Of a DNA stretch of 64,000 nucleotides, positions 23,683 through 33,167 are shown piece after piece. The stretch comes from Aneurinibacillus aneurinilyticus ATCC 12856. Its GTDB lineage: Bacteria; Bacillota; Bacilli; Aneurinibacillales; Aneurinibacillaceae. The notes beneath the pieces were generated by a model. The model was not told the origin of the DNA. It made no database searches and saw nothing but the letters and a program-made list of their open reading frames with translations. The stretch lies in NCBI RefSeq assembly GCF_000466385.1, contig NZ_KE952777.1:1-64000 (forward strand), in the 5' to 3' direction. The position numbers and the translations under genes were made by a program. The first letter of the stretch is position 1. Every line of letters begins with the position of its first letter.

Positions 23683-26600
23683 ATGTATTTAAAGCGCCTC
23701 GAAATTACAGGATTTAAATCGTTCGCTGACCGCACAGAATTGGAATTTGTGCCGGGCGTAACAGCTGTTGTCGGACCGAACGGTAGCGGCAAAAGCAATA
23801 TCTCTGACGCTATCCGCTGGGTGCTCGGCGAACAGAGCGCAAAATCACTGCGCGGTGCGAAGATGGAAGATATTATTTTCTCGGGAAGCGATTCACGCAA
23901 GCCTGTGAACTTCTGTGAAGTGTCTTTAACGCTTGATAATACCGACCAACGGATTAAGATGGACTTCTCTGAGATTACTGTCACTCGTAGAGTTTATCGT
24001 TCCGGTGAAAGTGAATATTCCATCAACCGGCAGAGCTGTCGATTGCGAGATATCGTAGAATTATTCATGGATACAGGTGTTGGCAAGGAAGCGTATTCGG
24101 TTATCGGCCAGGGTCGGATCGAAGAGATTCTAAGTACCCGCTCTGAGGATCGGCGTGCATTGTTTGAAGAAGCGGCCGGAATCGTGAAATATAAAGCACG
24201 CAAAAAAGAAGCCGTAAAGAAGCTGGATGAGACAGAACAGAATTTGGTGCGCGTGCAGGATATTATGGGGGAGATCGAAGAACAAATCCAGCCGCTTGAA
24301 GAGCAGGCAGAAAAGGCAAGGTCATATCTCTCGCTGAAGGAAACGCTTGCTGAACATGAAATCGGTCTATACGTTAAGCAATTTGATTTGTTGCATAGCG
24401 AGTGGGAAGAGATGAAGGCATTCGTGGACAAGCTGGAAGGCGAGCAGGTTGAGCGTTCCGCAAGTATTAATAGCATGGATGCCAAGACCGCTGACCTGCG
24501 CGCGTTTGCGAACGAGCAGGATCAAGTGCTTGAAGAGCTACAACAACGTTTGCTTGATGTTACCGAAGAAGGGGAGAAAAAAGAAGGCCTGCGTGAAGTA
24601 TTACGTGAGCGTCTGCGCAATTACAGCAAGAACAAGCAAGATGCACGTGGCAAAGCAGTAGCGCTCAACCAAAAGCAGGAGGCATTGCGCAACGCTATTG
24701 CAGAGGCTGGGCGACAAGTAGAAGTTGCGGGCAAAGAAGTGGCAAGACTGGAAAAAGAGCTTCAGCTTGAACAGAAGCGATATATGAACTTTGCCCGGTT
24801 CTCCGATGGAGACATCGAGCGTTTGAAGGCCGATTATTTCGATATTCTAAATCAAATGGCATCAATGCGAAATGAAATTCGTCATCATCAACAAGCGATC
24901 GAAACCAATCGGCAGCGATGGGAGCGTCTTGAGGCAAGCAATCAGCAGCTCATCGAGCAGAAGGAGAGCTTGACGGAACGCAGGTCAGAGCTTACACAAG
25001 AGCTGGAAAGAGTATCAGCCGAGCTTCTTGAAAGCATCGATTCGTTTAAAAGGCAGATGGCCGCGCAAAAAGAAAAGGCTGAACAAAAATCACGCTGGCT
25101 TGAGGCGCTGCGTGAAGGTGAGCACAAGTTGAATAGCCTTCGTTCACGACACGATGTGATGAGGGAGATGCAGGCTGACTTTTCCGGTTTTATGCAAGGC
25201 GTAAAGGAAATCCTTAAAGCCCGTGAGCATGGATTTGCAGGGATAGAAGGCGCTGTGGCTGAATTAATATCGGTCGAAAAGCAGCATGAGACTGCGATTG
25301 AAATTGCGCTAGGGGGTGCCCTACAGCATGTGGTAGTAGAGAATGAAACAGTAGGACGCCAGGCAATAGGCCTTTTAAAGCAACGCCGGGCCGGCAGAGC
25401 GACGTTTCTTCCGCTCGATGTTATTAAACCGCGCCAATTGCCACCGGGCGAGCGTGTCCGTGTGTCCGAGATGAAGGGTGTCGTTGGCATTGCGGCGGAG
25501 CTAATTCATTATGAGGAACGCTACCGGAACATCATCTACAACCTTCTGGGAAGCGTGGTGGTTACTGAAACGCTGGAGCAGGCCAATGCAGTTGCAAGGG
25601 TTCTGCAATATCGCTATCGGATTGTGACGCTGGAAGGTGATGTTGTAAATCCGGGCGGATCTATGAGTGGCGGATCGGTACAACAGAAATCGAATCAACT
25701 TCTAGGCCGCCAGCGTCAGCTGGAGCAGCTTGAAGAAGAAATCGAACGGCAAAAACGGGCGAATGAGGATATTTATACCCGATTGGAAGCGCTGGCGGTG
25801 GAAGAAGAATCGTGGGAGCATCAACAAGAAGAGATGCGGGCGGCTGGTGAGCATCTTCGTTTAAAAGAGCAGGAGATAAAAGGATTATTACGTGAGCTCG
25901 ATAATGCAGAGAAAACAATTGCGGAACGATGGGAATTCTTCCAGCAGGATCAGTCCGTGCTTGATAAAGAACGCAAGCAGGCTAAGCATCGCATTGCCGC
26001 ATTGGAAGAAGAGCTTGAAGAATTAACGATCGCAGAACAGGAAAAGCAGCAGGAAATTGAGGCTGCAGAGAACAGCAAAAAAGAGAAGGAAACGAACAAG
26101 GAAGCACTAAATGCGCGCATCACCGAACTGAAGGTTCAGCTCGCCACACGCAAGGAGCAATACGAAGCGCGGCAGACAGAATATGCCCGTCTGGATACAG
26201 ATCTACAAGAGGTTACTACAGAGTTGGAAGTGACCAGCAAAACGCTGCTAATGCTTGACTCTAGCAGTGCTACAAGCGATGAAGAGGAAGAGAAGCTTGA
26301 TCTGGAAATTCGCACGCTACGGGCTGAGAAAGAGCGGTACGGTACGCATATCCAGGAGCAGCGCAAAAAGCGCCAGGAAGTGCAGGCACGTCTGGCACAG
26401 CAGGAAGCGGAAACGAAAGAGATGCGCCGCCAGCTCAAAGAAATAGAAGACAATCTTCATAAGCACGAAGTAAAAGTAGAGCGGATGGACGTCGAACTGG
26501 ATAATCTGTTGCACAAGTTGCGTGAAGAATATGAGCTGAGCTATGAAATGGCGAAGGAGAGCTATTCGCCGCCGGATGATATCGATGAAGCCGTAAAAAC

Positions 26601-27243
26601 AGTGAAGGGCATCAAGCAGCGAATTGCCGCGCTTGGTACGGTCAATCTCGGTTCAATCCAAGAGTATGAACGTTTGCATGAGCGGCAAGAGTTTCTCCTG
26701 TCCCAGCATCGTGATTTGAGCGAAGCGAAAGCAACGCTCTACCATGTTATTTCTGATATCGAAGCTGAGATGTCACGCCGCTTTAAGGATACGTTTGAGG
26801 CGATCCGTGAACAGTTCCAGACCGTTTTTACACAGTTATTCGGTGGCGGACGAGCAGATTTACAGCTGTCTAATCCGGACAATCTGCTTGAGACTGGGAT
26901 TGAAATTGTGGCGCAGCCGCCAGGGAAAAAGTTGCAGTATCTGGCACTTCTCTCGGGCGGAGAAAAGGCGCTTACCGCCATTGCACTATTGTTTTCCATT
27001 TTGCGTGTCAAACCGGTGCCGTTCTGTGTGCTGGATGAAGTAGAAGCAGCGTTGGATGAGGCGAATGTCAATCGTTTCTCCCAATATTTGCGGGAATTCT
27101 GCGCCAACACACAGTTTATTGTCGTTACACATCGGCGCGGTACAATGGAGGGAGCGGATGTTCTGTATGGTGTGACCATGCAAGAATCCGGTGTATCAAA
27201 ACTCGTATCCGTTCGTTTAGAAGACGAGACGATGGTATCGTAA
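23683..27243 (+). CDS. smc: Chromosome partition protein SMC
   Basis: A 1186-residue structural maintenance of chromosomes ATPase, which loops and condenses DNA with ScpA and ScpB. The N-terminal head starts MYLKRLEITGFKSFADRTEL and has Walker A GPNGSGKSN (about 32-40). Two long coiled coils rich in Glu, Gln, Arg and Lys flank the hinge (about 510-670, ending near NPGGSMSGGS). The C-terminal head has the signature LLSGGEKALTAIALLF and Walker B PFCVLDEVEAALDEAN. ATG 23683 is preferred over ATG 23668 because GGAGAG at 23670 then has normal spacing. Followed by ftsY as in Bacillus. Confidence 0.97.
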   Translation: MYLKRLEITGFKSFADRTELEFVPGVTAVVGPNGSGKSNISDAIRWVLGEQSAKSLRGAKMEDIIFSGSDSRKPVNFCEVSLTLDNTDQRIKMDFSEITVTRRVYRSGESEYSINRQSCRLRDIVELFMDTGVGKEAYSVIGQGRIEEILSTRSEDRRALFEEAAGIVKYKARKKEAVKKLDETEQNLVRVQDIMGEIEEQIQPLEEQAEKARSYLSLKETLAEHEIGLYVKQFDLLHSEWEEMKAFVDKLEGEQVERSASINSMDAKTADLRAFANEQDQVLEELQQRLLDVTEEGEKKEGLREVLRERLRNYSKNKQDARGKAVALNQKQEALRNAIAEAGRQVEVAGKEVARLEKELQLEQKRYMNFARFSDGDIERLKADYFDILNQMASMRNEIRHHQQAIETNRQRWERLEASNQQLIEQKESLTERRSELTQELERVSAELLESIDSFKRQMAAQKEKAEQKSRWLEALREGEHKLNSLRSRHDVMREMQADFSGFMQGVKEILKAREHGFAGIEGAVAELISVEKQHETAIEIALGGALQHVVVENETVGRQAIGLLKQRRAGRATFLPLDVIKPRQLPPGERVRVSEMKGVVGIAAELIHYEERYRNIIYNLLGSVVVTETLEQANAVARVLQYRYRIVTLEGDVVNPGGSMSGGSVQQKSNQLLGRQRQLEQLEEEIERQKRANEDIYTRLEALAVEEESWEHQQEEMRAAGEHLRLKEQEIKGLLRELDNAEKTIAERWEFFQQDQSVLDKERKQAKHRIAALEEELEELTIAEQEKQQEIEAAENSKKEKETNKEALNARITELKVQLATRKEQYEARQTEYARLDTDLQEVTTELEVTSKTLLMLDSSSATSDEEEEKLDLEIRTLRAEKERYGTHIQEQRKKRQEVQARLAQQEAETKEMRRQLKEIEDNLHKHEVKVERMDVELDNLLHKLREEYELSYEMAKESYSPPDDIDEAVKTVKGIKQRIAALGTVNLGSIQEYERLHERQEFLLSQHRDLSEAKATLYHVISDIEAEMSRRFKDTFEAIREQFQTVFTQLFGGGRADLQLSNPDNLLETGIEIVAQPPGKKLQYLALLSGGEKALTAIALLFSILRVKPVPFCVLDEVEAALDEANVNRFSQYLREFCANTQFIVVTHRRGTMEGADVLYGVTMQESGVSKLVSVRLEDETMVS

Positions 27244-27354
27244 AGTAAAATTTCTATCAGTGGAGGGCTCATTCTCACTGATGATTAGTTGCACGTATTG
27301 AGAGCTTACCGCTCATTAAATCGGGATAAATTTTAGGAGGAAAGGAAGCGTGTC

Positions 27355-28353
27355 ATGAGTTTCTTTAAAAAGCTGAAAGAAAAAATATCCGGTCAGACTC
27401 AGACGATTACAAACAAGTTTAAGGAAGGTTTGACGAAAACGCGAGGAGCGTTTGAGAAAGTAGAAGATTTGGTACGCCGTTATAAACGGATTGATGATGA
27501 ATTTTATGAGGAATTGGAAGATATTTTGATTTCTGCTGATGTCGGTGTAAATACAGTAATGGAACTGGTAGACGAGCTGCGTAGCGAAGCGCGTAAACAG
27601 AAAATCGAGAATGCGCATGACCTGCAACCAATCCTTTCGGAGAAGCTGGTCGGCCTCCTACAAGAAAAGGAGGAGGATACGTCGCTTAATATCGAAGAAG
27701 GGCGCTTGAACATCATTTTGTTTGTCGGAGTGAATGGCGTCGGTAAGACAACCACTATCGGTAAAATGGCACATATGTTCAAAAACCAGGGGAAAAAGGT
27801 TCTGCTGGCTGCAGGCGATACATTCCGCGCAGGAGCAATTGATCAGCTTGAGGTGTGGGGTGAGCGCGTCGGGGTGGAAGTTGTGAAGCAGCAACAGGGT
27901 TCTGATCCGGCTGCTGTTATTTACGATGGCATCCATAACGCTCGGGCGAGAAAAGCGGACGTTCTGCTATGTGATACTGCCGGCCGTTTGCAGAATAAAG
28001 TCAATCTGATGGAGGAACTGGCAAAAATCAGACGGGTCATCTCTCGCGAAGTTCCAGATGCACCCCACGAGACCTTGCTCGTACTTGATGCGACGACTGG
28101 CCAGAATGCACTCAGTCAGGCAAAGGCGTTCAGCCAATCTGCCGAGCTGTCCGGTATCGTGCTGACGAAGCTGGACGGAACAGCCAAAGGAGGTATCGTT
28201 ATTGCCATCCGCAATGAATTACAAGTTCCTGTAAAATTTGTTGGCCTTGGGGAAAAAATGGATGATTTACAGCCGTTTGATGCTGAACAATTTGTTCATG
28301 CATTGTTTGCGACATCGATCGAAAAAGAAGAAGTGGAAAAAGCTGAAGAGTAA
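27355..28353 (+). CDS. ftsY: Signal recognition particle receptor FtsY
   Basis: A 332-residue SRP GTPase that docks Ffh-ribosome complexes at the membrane. The short N-terminal region lacks the long acidic A domain of E. coli FtsY, as usual in Gram-positives. The NG domain shows FVGVNGVGKTT (G1, about 122-132), the AAGDTFRAGAIDQL insertion box, CDTAGR (G3), TKLDGTAKGG (G4) and the closing GLGEKMDDLQPF. ATG 27355 follows AGGAGGAAAGGAAG. It is 112 nt after smc and is followed by ylxM-ffh, its partner. Confidence 0.97.
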   Translation: MSFFKKLKEKISGQTQTITNKFKEGLTKTRGAFEKVEDLVRRYKRIDDEFYEELEDILISADVGVNTVMELVDELRSEARKQKIENAHDLQPILSEKLVGLLQEKEEDTSLNIEEGRLNIILFVGVNGVGKTTTIGKMAHMFKNQGKKVLLAAGDTFRAGAIDQLEVWGERVGVEVVKQQQGSDPAAVIYDGIHNARARKADVLLCDTAGRLQNKVNLMEELAKIRRVISREVPDAPHETLLVLDATTGQNALSQAKAFSQSAELSGIVLTKLDGTAKGGIVIAIRNELQVPVKFVGLGEKMDDLQPFDAEQFVHALFATSIEKEEVEKAEE

Positions 28354-28451
28354 AGAGAAAAAGCTTGACACATACGCAATGCTTCTGTATGATTATTTCC
28401 TGTAAAGGATTTAAGCTTTACACGAATTTCCGTACACGGGGGACAGAACCC

Positions 28452-28796
28452 ATGCTGGAGGAAACCACACGTCTGCATTTACTGTACGACTTTTACGGAA
28501 GGCTGCTGAAAGATAGGCAGCGTAAATACTTTGAAATGTATTACCGTGACGACCTGTCACTCGGCGAAATTGCCGAAATTGAAGATATCAGCCGTCAGGC
28601 GGTATTCGAACAGGTTAAACGGATTGCTAGAACGTTAGAAGAGTATGAACGCAAGCTGGGTTTACTGGCCCGTTATGAGAAGCGGCACGCCCTGCTCGAA
28701 GAGCTACAGCGGGAATTGTCTATGGAAGCGCCGCAAGATTCACGTGCGATGAAGCTTACGCATGAACTTCTTGCGCTAGAAATGGAAATAGATTAG
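28452..28796 (+). CDS. ylxM: YlxM family DNA-binding-like protein
   Basis: A 114-residue protein of the UPF0122/YlxM family, with a sigma-70 region-4-like helix-turn-helix: LSLGEIAEIEDISRQAVFEQVKR at about residues 33-55. YlxM homologues are encoded next to ffh and have been linked to the SRP pathway. The N-terminus MLEETTRLHLLYDFYGRLL matches the family, so ATG 28452 is chosen over the in-frame upstream start at 28365. No strong ribosome binding site is seen (GGGGACAG at 28439-28446 is the best). It is 10 nt upstream of ffh and likely co-transcribed. Confidence 0.92.
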   Translation: MLEETTRLHLLYDFYGRLLKDRQRKYFEMYYRDDLSLGEIAEIEDISRQAVFEQVKRIARTLEEYERKLGLLARYEKRHALLEELQRELSMEAPQDSRAMKLTHELLALEMEID

Positions 28797-28806
28797 GAGG
28801 CGGACC

Positions 28807-30159
28807 ATGGCGTTTGAAAGCTTAGCCAGCCGACTGCAATCCACGTTTGACAAGCTTCGCGGCAAAGGGAAAGTTACGGAAGAAGACGTTACCAAGGCGA
28901 TGCGCGAGGTACGTCTTGCTTTGCTCGAAGCGGACGTGAACTTCAAAGTTGTAAAAGAGTTTGTGAACCGAGTTAAGGAGAGGGCTATTGGTCAGGATGT
29001 GCTGAAAAGCCTGACACCGGGACAACAGGTTATCAAAGTCGTAAACGACGAATTGACGGAACTGATGGGCGGAGGCCAAAGCAAGCTTGCGGCCGCTACT
29101 CGTCCCCCTACGATCGTAATGATGGTGGGGCTGCAAGGTGCGGGGAAGACGACGACAACAGGGAAGCTAGCCAATTATTTACGTGGCAAGCAAAACCGCA
29201 AACCGTTGCTTGTAGCTTGCGATATTTATCGCCCGGCTGCGATTAAGCAGCTTGAGGTCGTTGGTAAGCAACTGAATATTCCTGTGTTTTCTATGGGAGA
29301 TAAAGTGAGTCCGGTTGAAATTGCCAAAGAGGCAATCGCACATGCAAAAGAGGAGCATCTGGACTACGTATTGCTCGATACTGCCGGTCGTCTGCATATC
29401 GATGAGACTTTGATGGGCGAATTACAGGAAATCAAGGAAATTACAAAGCCGAATGAGATTCTTCTTGTAGTAGATGCGATGACAGGTCAGGATGCTGTCA
29501 ATGTAGCGGAAAGCTTTAATAATCAGCTTGAGTTGACAGGCGTAGTGCTTACCAAGCTGGACGGCGACACGAAAGGTGGGGCTGCGCTTTCCGTCAAGTC
29601 TGTAACTGGCACACCGATTAAATTTGTCGGGATGGGCGAAAAAATGGATGCGCTTGAGCCTTTTCATCCGGATAGAATGGCCAGCCGGATTCTTGGAATG
29701 GGTGATGTATTAACGCTCATTGAGAAAGCGCAGATGGATGTAGACGAGGAGAAAGCCAAAGAGCTGGAGCGCAAGATGCGTACCGCCGAGTTTACGTTTG
29801 AAGATTTCCTGGAACAAATGGCTCAGGTCCGTAAAATGGGACCGCTTGATGAATTGCTCAATATGATGCCAGGTATGAACAAGGTCAAAGGAATGAAGGA
29901 TTTAAAAGTTGACGAAGGTGCCTTAAATAGGGTTGAAGCTATTGTTCGTTCTATGACAACGAAAGAGAAGCAGCAACCGGAAATCATTAATTCCAGTCGT
30001 CGTAAGCGAATTGCCAAAGGTAGTGGAACGAGCGTTCAAGAAGTAAATCGTCTCATTAAGCAATTCGAAGATATGCGCAAGATGATGAAGCAGTTTACGA
30101 AGATGACAGATAAAGCAAAGAAAAAGGGTGGCGGATTTAAATTTCCGTTCCTTGGATAA
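28807..30159 (+). CDS. ffh: Signal recognition particle protein Ffh
   Basis: A 450-residue SRP54 GTPase. The N domain starts MAFESLASRLQSTFDKLRG. The G domain has GLQGAGKTTT (about 107-116), ACDIYRPAAIKQL, DTAGR and TKLDGDTKGG. The C-terminal methionine-rich M domain, which binds signal sequences and scRNA, holds MMPGMNKVKGM and RRKRIAKGSGTSVQEVN, and ends with a GG-rich tail. ATG 28807 follows TTAGGAGGCG. With ftsY and ylxM close upstream, the window carries the protein side of the SRP system. Confidence 0.98.
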   Translation: MAFESLASRLQSTFDKLRGKGKVTEEDVTKAMREVRLALLEADVNFKVVKEFVNRVKERAIGQDVLKSLTPGQQVIKVVNDELTELMGGGQSKLAAATRPPTIVMMVGLQGAGKTTTTGKLANYLRGKQNRKPLLVACDIYRPAAIKQLEVVGKQLNIPVFSMGDKVSPVEIAKEAIAHAKEEHLDYVLLDTAGRLHIDETLMGELQEIKEITKPNEILLVVDAMTGQDAVNVAESFNNQLELTGVVLTKLDGDTKGGAALSVKSVTGTPIKFVGMGEKMDALEPFHPDRMASRILGMGDVLTLIEKAQMDVDEEKAKELERKMRTAEFTFEDFLEQMAQVRKMGPLDELLNMMPGMNKVKGMKDLKVDEGALNRVEAIVRSMTTKEKQQPEIINSSRRKRIAKGSGTSVQEVNRLIKQFEDMRKMMKQFTKMTDKAKKKGGGFKFPFLG

Positions 30160-30253
30160 CCAATAAGTGTTTGAAACTAAGTCTTTTCATTTATGGATGA
30201 CTTTGTTAAAATAATTAATTAGTGTGTAAAACACAACATGGAGGGAATAACAA

Positions 30254-30529
30254 ATGGCAGTTAAAATTCGTTTAAAACGCATGGGTCAAAAGAAAGCCCC
30301 TTTCTATCGTGTAGTAGTAGCAGATTCTCGCGCGCCGCGTGATGGTCGCTTTATTGAAGAGATTGGAACATATAATCCGGTAGCACAACCGGCACAAGTT
30401 CAAATTGACGAAGAAAAAGCGTTAAAATGGCTTACTACGGGTGCTCAACCAACAGATACTGTTCGCAGCCTGTTCCGCAAACAAGGTCTGATGCAGAAAT
30501 TCCACGAAGCAAAAAACAGCAAGAAATAA
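30254..30529 (+). CDS. rpsP: 30S ribosomal protein S16
   Basis: A 91-residue ribosomal protein with the family start [20 protein letters not shown] and the conserved [22 protein letters not shown]. It is important in early 30S assembly. ATG 30254 has a strong GGAGGGAATAAC site. It begins the conserved cluster rpsP-khpA-ylqD-rimM-trmD-rplS. Its promoter is probably in the AT-rich 90 nt gap after ffh (a TTGTTA near 30204 is a candidate -35). Confidence 0.97.
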   Translation: MAVKIRLKRMGQKKAPFYRVVVADSRAPRDGRFIEEIGTYNPVAQPAQVQIDEEKALKWLTTGAQPTDTVRSLFRKQGLMQKFHEAKNSKK

Positions 30530-30559
30530 TTTATTTTATGCAGGCGGGAGGACTAGCAG

Positions 30560-30787
30560 GTGAAATCATTAATTGAAGTGATTGCCAAGGCTCTTGTCGA
30601 CCATCCTGATGCTGTTTCGATCGAAGAGGTGCTGCAGGAACGGAATACTGTATATCGCCTGTCCGTTCATCCGGATGATATGGGCAAGGTAATCGGAAAG
30701 CAGGGTCGTATTGCTAAGTCTCTTCGCACCGTTGTAGGCGCAATGGCTACAAAAGAAAACCAGCGCGTAACAATTGAAATCGTATAG
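30560..30787 (+). CDS. khpA: KH-domain RNA-binding protein KhpA
   Basis: A 75-residue single-KH protein. The RNA-binding loop is in GKVIGKQGRIAKSLRTVV (about residues 43-60). KhpA pairs with KhpB (Jag) and binds many transcripts in Gram-positives, affecting cell elongation and division in streptococci. GTG 30560 with GGGAGG is the start. It lies 30 nt after rpsP, as in B. subtilis ylqC. A terminator follows 10 nt after the stop. Confidence 0.95.
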   Translation: MKSLIEVIAKALVDHPDAVSIEEVLQERNTVYRLSVHPDDMGKVIGKQGRIAKSLRTVVGAMATKENQRVTIEIV

Positions 30788-30798
30788 TAAGTAATGAG

Positions 30799-30829
30799 AA
30801 AGCTGGGAGAATGTATCCCAGCTTTTCTT
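30799..30829 (+). terminator. Terminator after khpA
   Basis: AAAGCTGGGA, a 7 nt loop, TCCCAGCTTTT and CTT. It lies inside the rpsP-rplS cluster, so it probably limits how much transcription of the ribosomal gene reaches ylqD-rimM-trmD. Confidence 0.8.
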
Positions 30830-30877
30830 AACATTGGAGAGAAGAAAGAACGGAAGAGAGGAAGGGAGCCTTTCGTA

Positions 30878-31297
30878 ATGCTGAAGATAAAGCGCAAAAT
30901 AAATGTCATGATGATACTGACTGAATCGTCGCGCAAGGAGATGAAGGAAGAGTTCGGTGCTATGCATAAGCGTTATGAATTAGAGCTGGAGCAACTGAAT
31001 TTCCAAGCAAAGAAACTTTTGCAGGAGGCGCAGCGTAAGGGGCGGGAAGCACTTGACGTCGTCCAGCGTCGCCTTGCACAGGAGAGGCAGGCGCGTGAGG
31101 AAAAAATCTCCCGAATTTCTTTTCAATTAGAACAACTTGCGAATCTGCCGCTTGGCAGCGAGCTTCATTATACGACGGTTGAAAGCGAAGTAGAAGTAAG
31201 TGTAGGGGACAATTGGGGAAAAGTAATGGAAGGAACGGAAATTGTATTATTGGACGGTATAATAAAAGAAATTCGTGAAGGGAGAACAAAGGCGTGA
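30878..31297 (+). CDS. ylqD: YlqD family protein
   Basis: A 139-residue protein with a central charged helix, strongly coiled-coil-like in residues 20-75 (many Glu, Gln, Arg and Lys), and a C-terminal beta-rich part with GDNWGKVMEGTEIVLLDG. It matches YlqD, a family of unknown function located between khpA and rimM. ATG 30878 is preferred; the ORF is open from 30794 but that part overlaps the terminator hairpin. The stop overlaps the rimM start (GTGA), so they are translationally coupled. Confidence 0.88.
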   Translation: MLKIKRKINVMMILTESSRKEMKEEFGAMHKRYELELEQLNFQAKKLLQEAQRKGREALDVVQRRLAQERQAREEKISRISFQLEQLANLPLGSELHYTTVESEVEVSVGDNWGKVMEGTEIVLLDGIIKEIREGRTKA

Positions 31298-31812
31298 GCG
31301 GAGAATTTTTTACCGTAGGTAAGTTGGTAAATACGCATGGTATCCAGGGAGAGGTGCGTGTTGTTTCGGAAACTGATTTTCCTGAGGAGCGATATAAGGA
31401 AGGCAACGTGCTCTATTTGTTTCATCCGACGATGAAAAAGCCGGTGCCGTTGACCATCGCATCGGTACGTGAGCATAAAAACTTTCACCTGCTGACTTTT
31501 AAAAACCATCCATATATGCAGGATGTGGAAAAGTATAAGGGTGGCGTGTTAAAAGTACGAGCAGAAGACCGCGGAGAGCTGCCTGAAGGGGAGTTTTATT
31601 TTCAGGATATTATCGGCTGCGAAGTATTCACCCAAGAAGGACAGCGCTTAGGCATTATCAAGGAAATTCTCCAACCAGGGGCCAATGATGTATGGGTGGT
31701 CAAGCCGGAAAAAGGAAAAGATATTCTTCTTCCATATATTGATGAAGTCATTAAACATGTTGATATAACAAATCAACGCATTACGGTGCAGTTGCTTGAA
31801 GGATTAATTTAG
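31294..31812 (+). CDS. rimM: Ribosome maturation factor RimM
   Basis: A 172-residue 30S assembly factor. The N-terminal RimM beta-barrel begins [18 protein letters not shown], and the C-terminal PRC-barrel includes [20 protein letters not shown] and [13 protein letters not shown]. It binds S19 and helps mature the 30S head. The start is GTG 31294, inside the ylqD stop. It is followed 16 nt later by trmD, a conserved pair. Confidence 0.96.
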   Translation: MSGEFFTVGKLVNTHGIQGEVRVVSETDFPEERYKEGNVLYLFHPTMKKPVPLTIASVREHKNFHLLTFKNHPYMQDVEKYKGGVLKVRAEDRGELPEGEFYFQDIIGCEVFTQEGQRLGIIKEILQPGANDVWVVKPEKGKDILLPYIDEVIKHVDITNQRITVQLLEGLI

Positions 31813-31828
31813 GAGGCTCGCTTACAGC

Positions 31829-32590
31829 ATGAAAATCGATATTTTAACGCTGTTTCCTGAGATGTTTGAAGGCGTGCTCGGTGCGAGCATTGTCGGAAAA
31901 GCCAACCATAAAGGGCTTGTTTCGTTTCGAGTCGTAAATTTTCGCCAGTTTTCTGAAAATAAGCATGGTCAAGTAGATGATATGCCATATGGTGGGGGAG
32001 GGGGAATGGTACTGAAACCTGAACCGATTTTTCGTGCGGTGGAATCTTTGGTAGAATCTGTGTCGGCTATGGAAGCAGAAGAAAGTCTCACAAGTCGTCC
32101 ACGTGTCATTTTGCTTTGTCCGCAGGGGCAGCGTTATAGTCAGAAGCTAGCTGAAGAATTGGCGCAGGAAAAACACTTGATTTTTATTTGCGGTCATTAT
32201 GAAGGCTACGATGAACGTATTCGGGAGCATTTGGTAACGGATGAAATTTCTATTGGTGACTATGTGTTAACAGGCGGAGAGCTGCCTGCTATGGTCGTTA
32301 TCGACAGCGTGGTGCGTCTGCAAGAGGGAGCGCTCGGCAATGCACAATCAGCAGTAACAGATTCGTATAGTACAGGATTGCTGGAGCATCCCCACTATAC
32401 GCGTCCGGCGGAGTTTCGCGGCTGGGATGTACCGGAAGTCCTCCTGTCCGGTCACCATGAAAACATTGAGAAATGGCGGCTAAAGGAATCGTTGCGTCGT
32501 ACGCTGGAGCGTCGGCCAGATTTGCTGAATGAAATCGAGCAAACACCGGAAATAAAAAAAATGGTAGAAGAGTTGAAACAAGAGTTGTAA
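31829..32590 (+). CDS. trmD: tRNA (guanine37-N1)-methyltransferase TrmD
   Basis: A 253-residue SPOUT methyltransferase making m1G37, which prevents frameshifting. The start [15 protein letters not shown] is diagnostic. The trefoil-knot SAM site is visible in [26 protein letters not shown] and [15 protein letters not shown], followed by [20 protein letters not shown] 31829 follows AGGAGG. Its stop codon overlaps the -35 of the probable rplS promoter. Confidence 0.97.
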   Translation: MKIDILTLFPEMFEGVLGASIVGKANHKGLVSFRVVNFRQFSENKHGQVDDMPYGGGGGMVLKPEPIFRAVESLVESVSAMEAEESLTSRPRVILLCPQGQRYSQKLAEELAQEKHLIFICGHYEGYDERIREHLVTDEISIGDYVLTGGELPAMVVIDSVVRLQEGALGNAQSAVTDSYSTGLLEHPHYTRPAEFRGWDVPEVLLSGHHENIEKWRLKESLRRTLERRPDLLNEIEQTPEIKKMVEELKQEL

Positions 32591-32735
32591 CCTGGATTTG
32601 GTTATGATATGATATTTCTCGTGAGCCAGCTTGGTTCGGATTAGGATGGTCCTCTTCCTATTGTGAGGTTGCGGTTATGAATAAAGCCGTCTACTTCCCA
32701 TATGGAATGAACATCTGTTGGAAGGAGGAAAACTT
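32585..32735 (+). promoter_or_regulatory. rplS promoter and leader
   Basis: TTGTAA (32585-32590, containing the trmD stop), a 17 nt spacer and TATGAT (32608-32613). The following 120 nt untranslated leader contains short complementary stretches (CCAGCTTGG, GGATTAGGATGGTCC) and may be the L19 leader known from Bacillota, through which r-protein L19 genes are controlled. That assignment is tentative. Confidence 0.5.
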
Positions 32736-33083
32736 ATGCAACAAGTTATTCGTGAAATCGCTCAAGCGAACATGAAACAAGACATTCCTAGCTTCCGTCC
32801 CGGTGACACTGTACGTGTACACTTAAAAGTAGTTGAGGGACAACGGGAACGTATTCAGGTGTTCGAAGGAGTTGTAATCAAACGTCGCGGAGGCAGCATT
32901 AGCGAAACTTTTACAGTTCGTAAAGTTTCTTATGGTGTCGGCGTTGAACGTACGCTGCCGCTTCATTCTCCAAAAATCGACAAAATCGAAGTAGTACGCC
33001 ACGGTAAAGTTCGTCGTGCGAAGCTCTATTATCTGCGCGATCGTGTGGGTAAAGCAGCACGCATTAAAGAAATTCGCCGTTAA
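32736..33083 (+). CDS. rplS: 50S ribosomal protein L19
   Basis: A 115-residue protein at the 30S-50S interface. The family blocks [31 protein letters not shown] and [15 protein letters not shown] are all present, with the basic C-terminus [14 protein letters not shown] 32736 with GGAAGGAGG is chosen over the in-frame ATG at 32718. It is the last gene of the rpsP cluster, with its own probable promoter and a terminator right after the stop. Confidence 0.97.
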   Translation: MQQVIREIAQANMKQDIPSFRPGDTVRVHLKVVEGQRERIQVFEGVVIKRRGGSISETFTVRKVSYGVGVERTLPLHSPKIDKIEVVRHGKVRRAKLYYLRDRVGKAARIKEIRR

Positions 33084-33094
33084 TGCGAGAGAAA

Positions 33095-33122
33095 GGGAGC
33101 TTGGTAGCAAGCTCCTTTTTTT
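33095..33122 (+). terminator. rplS terminator
   Basis: GGAGCTTG, a 4 nt loop, CAAGCTCC and seven Ts, 12 nt after the rplS stop. Confidence 0.9.
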
Positions 33123-33167
33123 GCAGGTTAAAAAAGGATAAGTCCATCATTGTAGGGAGGAAAGTAT

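Noticed and set aside
24942-25490. Long antisense ORF opposite smc
   Set aside because: Ser/Cys/Arg-rich shadow of coiled-coil codons; smc is certain.
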